The notes beneath the pieces were generated by a model. The model was not told the origin of the DNA, made no database searches, and saw nothing but the letters and a program-made list of their open reading frames with translations. Below are positions 5,197 to 7,140 of a stretch of DNA of 7,140 nt, piece by piece. The DNA is taken from contig JALWQZ010000022.1 in assembly GCA_027077895.1 (NCBI GenBank), positions 1 to 7,140 of the forward strand, read 5' to 3'. Within the stretch, counting starts at the first letter, position 1. Each line of letters opens with the position of its first letter. This stretch comes from Microcaldota archaeon (lineage in GTDB: Archaea; B1Sed10-29; WALL01; WAMD01). The translations under genes and the position numbers were made by a program.

Positions 5197-6015
5197 ATGA
5201 TAGAGCACAAGGTAAAAAAATTCTACACCGAGTATGGAATCAAAGAGTGGAGGCGGCTAGTAAAGGACCCATTCCATCAACTAGAGTGGAAGACAAGTTG
5301 GCTCTATCTGGATAGGTACTTACCTAGGAAGGGGACCATACTAGACGCAGGAGGAGGCCCTGGGAGATACACAATAGAACTAGCGAAGAGAGGATACAAA
5401 GTGGTGCTCCTAGACCTAGTCCCCAAGTTTCTAGATATTGCAAAAAGAAACGCCAAGAAGGCAGGTGTGCTAGACAGGATAGAATTTGTAGAGGGGACGG
5501 TGGAGGACCTGCCCTTTGATGATAACACATTTGACGCAGTCCTTTCCCTAGGTGGTGTGTTGAGTCACTTGGTCAAAAAGGAGAAAAGACTGAGGGCCGC
5601 AGATGAATTAACTAGGGTGCTAAAACCAGGCAAGCCATTATTCATTTCAGTCATAGGAAGAATCCACGTATCAATGCTGGCAACTATAAAACCAGGGTAC
5701 CACGACGATATGATAAATCACCCGAGGGCGTTCATGAAATACTGCGTCCAAGGGGATTATTACGGAAACTTTGGATTCACACCTGTCCATTTATACGACG
5801 TAGACGAACTGGAAAACGAATTTAATGATAAAATAGAGGTATTGAAGATGGTCGGGCTAGAGGGCGTATTTTCTCCCAACCCAAAGGCATACAACAGAAT
5901 GTACAAAAACAAACCAGAAACAAGGGATATATTGTGGAAACTTCATCTCGCAACATGTGAGGATAAATGCGTCGTGGCAACAAGCCAACATTTCATGCTC
6001 ATAGGAAAAAAGTGA
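5197..6015 (+). CDS. Class I SAM-dependent methyltransferase
   Basis: The protein has 272 residues. The SAM-binding motif I is TILDAGGGPGRYTIELAKRG at 47-66. The acidic residue closing the second strand is D73 (VVLLDLV), and the motif after strand 4 is VEGTVEDLPFDDNTFDAVLS at 98-117. The later segment LKPGKPLFISVIG fits strand 5 and its neighbours. The N-terminal stretch (TEYGIKEWRRLVKDPFHQLE) is common in this group of soluble small-molecule methyltransferases. The substrate cannot be read from the sequence. Cysteines C183, C254 and C258 lie in the C-terminal part; C254 and C258 (CEDKC) could form a metal or redox pair. It sits 6 bases after the ferredoxin gene and 4 bases before the hydrolase gene, so the three are almost surely co-transcribed. 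Confidence 0.88.
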   Translation: MIEHKVKKFYTEYGIKEWRRLVKDPFHQLEWKTSWLYLDRYLPRKGTILDAGGGPGRYTIELAKRGYKVVLLDLVPKFLDIAKRNAKKAGVLDRIEFVEGTVEDLPFDDNTFDAVLSLGGVLSHLVKKEKRLRAADELTRVLKPGKPLFISVIGRIHVSMLATIKPGYHDDMINHPRAFMKYCVQGDYYGNFGFTPVHLYDVDELENEFNDKIEVLKMVGLEGVFSPNPKAYNRMYKNKPETRDILWKLHLATCEDKCVVATSQHFMLIGKK

Positions 6016-6019
6016 TGAC

Positions 6020-6607
6020 ATGCGAATAAAAGAAACGAACCGGATACTCCCGGGAGTGACTCAATTCAGGATAAAGACGAATTATTTAACCACGAACAAT
6101 TACCTACTGGACTTTGGGAAGAAAGCATTGATAGATGCTAGTTTTGCACCAGATGAACCAGTGGATATAGTCATTCTAACGCATTGTCACTGGGATCACA
6201 TTTATTCTCTAGGCGAACTAGTGGAAGAGCATGAGCCTGTTGTGATGGTTGGATGGAGAGATACAGAAGACATAGAAAAGATAACAGAGAAGGTTATTCC
6301 TGAACACTCTGACAAGGAATTAAAGCCTGTGAAGGTTGACAAAAGGTTGAAAGAGGGAGACAAGATTGACCTGGGCAACCTAGTTCTAGAAGTCCTAGAA
6401 ACGCCAGGCCACACAGAAGGCTCGATAAGTTTGTGGAACGAAGAAAAAGGCCTGCTGTTCACCGGAGACACTCTGTTCAACGGCGCTGTTGGCAGGTGGG
6501 ACTTGCCCAGTGGAAACGAAGAAATGCTTTGGGAAAGCGTTAGACGATTAGAAGCTTTGCCCTACAAGTACCTGCTTCCAGGACATGGAAGGCCGTTGAT
6601 CAAGTAA
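6020..6607 (+). CDS. Metallo-beta-lactamase-fold hydrolase (glyoxalase II-like)
   Basis: The protein has 195 residues, the size of a single-domain MBL-fold hydrolase. All metal ligands are present: THCHWDH (H55, H57, D59, H60), TPGHTEGS (H131), FTGDTLF (D150) and LPGHGRP (H189). The set should bind two metal ions, usually zinc or iron. It has no lid or helical C-terminal extension like true glyoxalase II, so the substrate is open; thioesters and related compounds are typical for the fold. The ATG at 6020 follows the methyltransferase stop by 4 bases, with a weak GTGAT ribosome site at 6012-6016. It is the last gene of the operon. A role in releasing or removing a product of the methyltransferase or ferredoxin is inference. 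Confidence 0.9.
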   Translation: MRIKETNRILPGVTQFRIKTNYLTTNNYLLDFGKKALIDASFAPDEPVDIVILTHCHWDHIYSLGELVEEHEPVVMVGWRDTEDIEKITEKVIPEHSDKELKPVKVDKRLKEGDKIDLGNLVLEVLETPGHTEGSISLWNEEKGLLFTGDTLFNGAVGRWDLPSGNEEMLWESVRRLEALPYKYLLPGHGRPLIK

Positions 6608-6624
6608 TTGCTCGTCGCGGTCCG

Positions 6625-6633
6625 TTTTAATTT
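6625..6633 (+). terminator. Possible T-rich terminator after the operon
   Basis: TTTTAATTT follows the GC-rich CGTCGCGGTCCG about 20 bases after the hydrolase stop. Archaeal termination often occurs at T-rich stretches without a hairpin. The run is short and interrupted, so support is weak. Confidence 0.25.
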
Positions 6634-6674
6634 CTAAAAATGGGGTGACCAACTAGGGGTAGGCTGGTACATAG

Positions 6675-6684
6675 AAATATAAAA
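6675..6684 (+). promoter_or_regulatory. TATA box of the secreted-protein gene
   Basis: AAATATAAAA is centred about 27 bases before the ATG at 6707, again the leaderless spacing. It shows that this gene is a separate unit from the preceding operon. Confidence 0.55.
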
Positions 6685-6706
6685 GAAGGGAGTATAATCT
6701 CTCTAT

Positions 6707-7140
6707 ATGAAGCATAGTATGATTCCTGTGGTGTTATCCATTATTTTAATCGTCTCTATCTCATTTGCCGATGGAGTGCCTTATGTCAACCAAGAGATCC
6801 CAAAGATACCTCAAACTGCCCAAGTAGCATACATCAACTGGAATAAAAATTACTATGACGCGTATTTGTATGTCAACGTTGGGCCTACAAATTCAGATTT
6901 CTATTGGATAATCCCCTTTGACAGGAAACCTATAAACGTTCAATTAGTCAATTCATCCGGAGAGGATTTCCAGAAGAAAATAGACTTCTTTGTTAATAGA
7001 GTACAAAAAGTTGAGAATGAAAGATTTCTATTAGATGACGCGTTCAATAAGCAGAAATGGGTCCTAATTACGAATCCAATCATGATCGCTCCTGACATAA
7101 TCTATGCTTTTATGTTTATGGGTTTAGGTTCCTTTGGTAT
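6707..7140 (+). CDS. Secreted DUF2330-like protein, N-terminal part (cut by right edge)
   Basis: The frame is open to the end of the window and shows 144 residues plus two bases. Residues 1-21 form a signal peptide (MKHSMIPVVLSIILIVSISF, then Ala). The mature part reads DGVPYVNQEIPKIPQTAQVA, then YLYVNVGPTNSDFYWIIPFD and RKPINVQLVNSS. A start of this kind (secreted, QxA-V/Y strand, WxxPF/VP then P-V) resembles the DUF2330 family of uncharacterised surface proteins, in which a C-terminal membrane helix is usual. That end is outside the window, so this is tentative. The segment IIYAFMFMGLGSFG near the edge (131-144) is hydrophobic and glycine-rich. The ATG at 6707 is supported by TATA spacing and by the signal peptide; M5 is a possible alternative. 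The function is unknown. Confidence 0.7.
   Translation, partial: MKHSMIPVVLSIILIVSISFADGVPYVNQEIPKIPQTAQVAYINWNKNYYDAYLYVNVGPTNSDFYWIIPFDRKPINVQLVNSSGEDFQKKIDFFVNRVQKVENERFLLDDAFNKQKWVLITNPIMIAPDIIYAFMFMGLGSFG

Noticed and set aside
5304..5530. Minus-strand frames inside the methyltransferase gene
   Set aside because: They are reflections of the coding strand, where the SAM motifs are intact.

Overview
The window looks archaeal. Promoters are archaeal TATA boxes, most placed about 26-27 bases from the start codon as for leaderless mRNAs. The few Shine-Dalgarno sites are of the GGTGA type. The gene content (a Methanococcus-type S-layer N-terminus, a BofA-like membrane protein, an AmrS-type radical SAM enzyme, a tRNA-His with an encoded G-1 and no CCA) fits an archaeon, perhaps a small-genome or DPANN-like lineage. 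The exact lineage cannot be fixed from this sequence.

Left part (1-1750). A minus-strand S-layer gene is cut by the left edge. It has a strong promoter, three tandem CCGT-type repeats just upstream of the promoter, and a structured leader of about 65 nt. Upstream on the same strand is a winged-helix protein with an unfamiliar C-terminal domain. It is divergent from a small BofA-like membrane protein, and the two share one AT-rich promoter region. Between the BofA gene and the next gene lies a short winged-helix gene that reads well only if one frameshift is allowed.

Middle (1749-4160). Two minus-strand genes follow: an AmrS-family radical SAM enzyme and a phosphoribosyltransferase-like protein with an altered PRPP loop. 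The gap between them carries 13-bp direct repeats. The second gene is divergent from a tRNA-His(GTG) gene, and a 13-bp palindrome sits between the two promoters.

Right part (4231-7140). A compact plus-strand operon encodes a NapH-like membrane ferredoxin, a class I SAM methyltransferase and a metallo-beta-lactamase-fold hydrolase, with gaps of 6 and 4 bases. It probably forms one redox/modification unit, but its substrate is unknown. A secreted protein resembling DUF2330 follows with its own promoter and runs off the right edge.

No CRISPR array, insertion sequence, integrase or clear defence system was seen. The items most worth a second look are the frameshifted regulator, the tRNA-His promoter geometry, the S-layer promoter and leader, and the NapH-like/methyltransferase/hydrolase operon.
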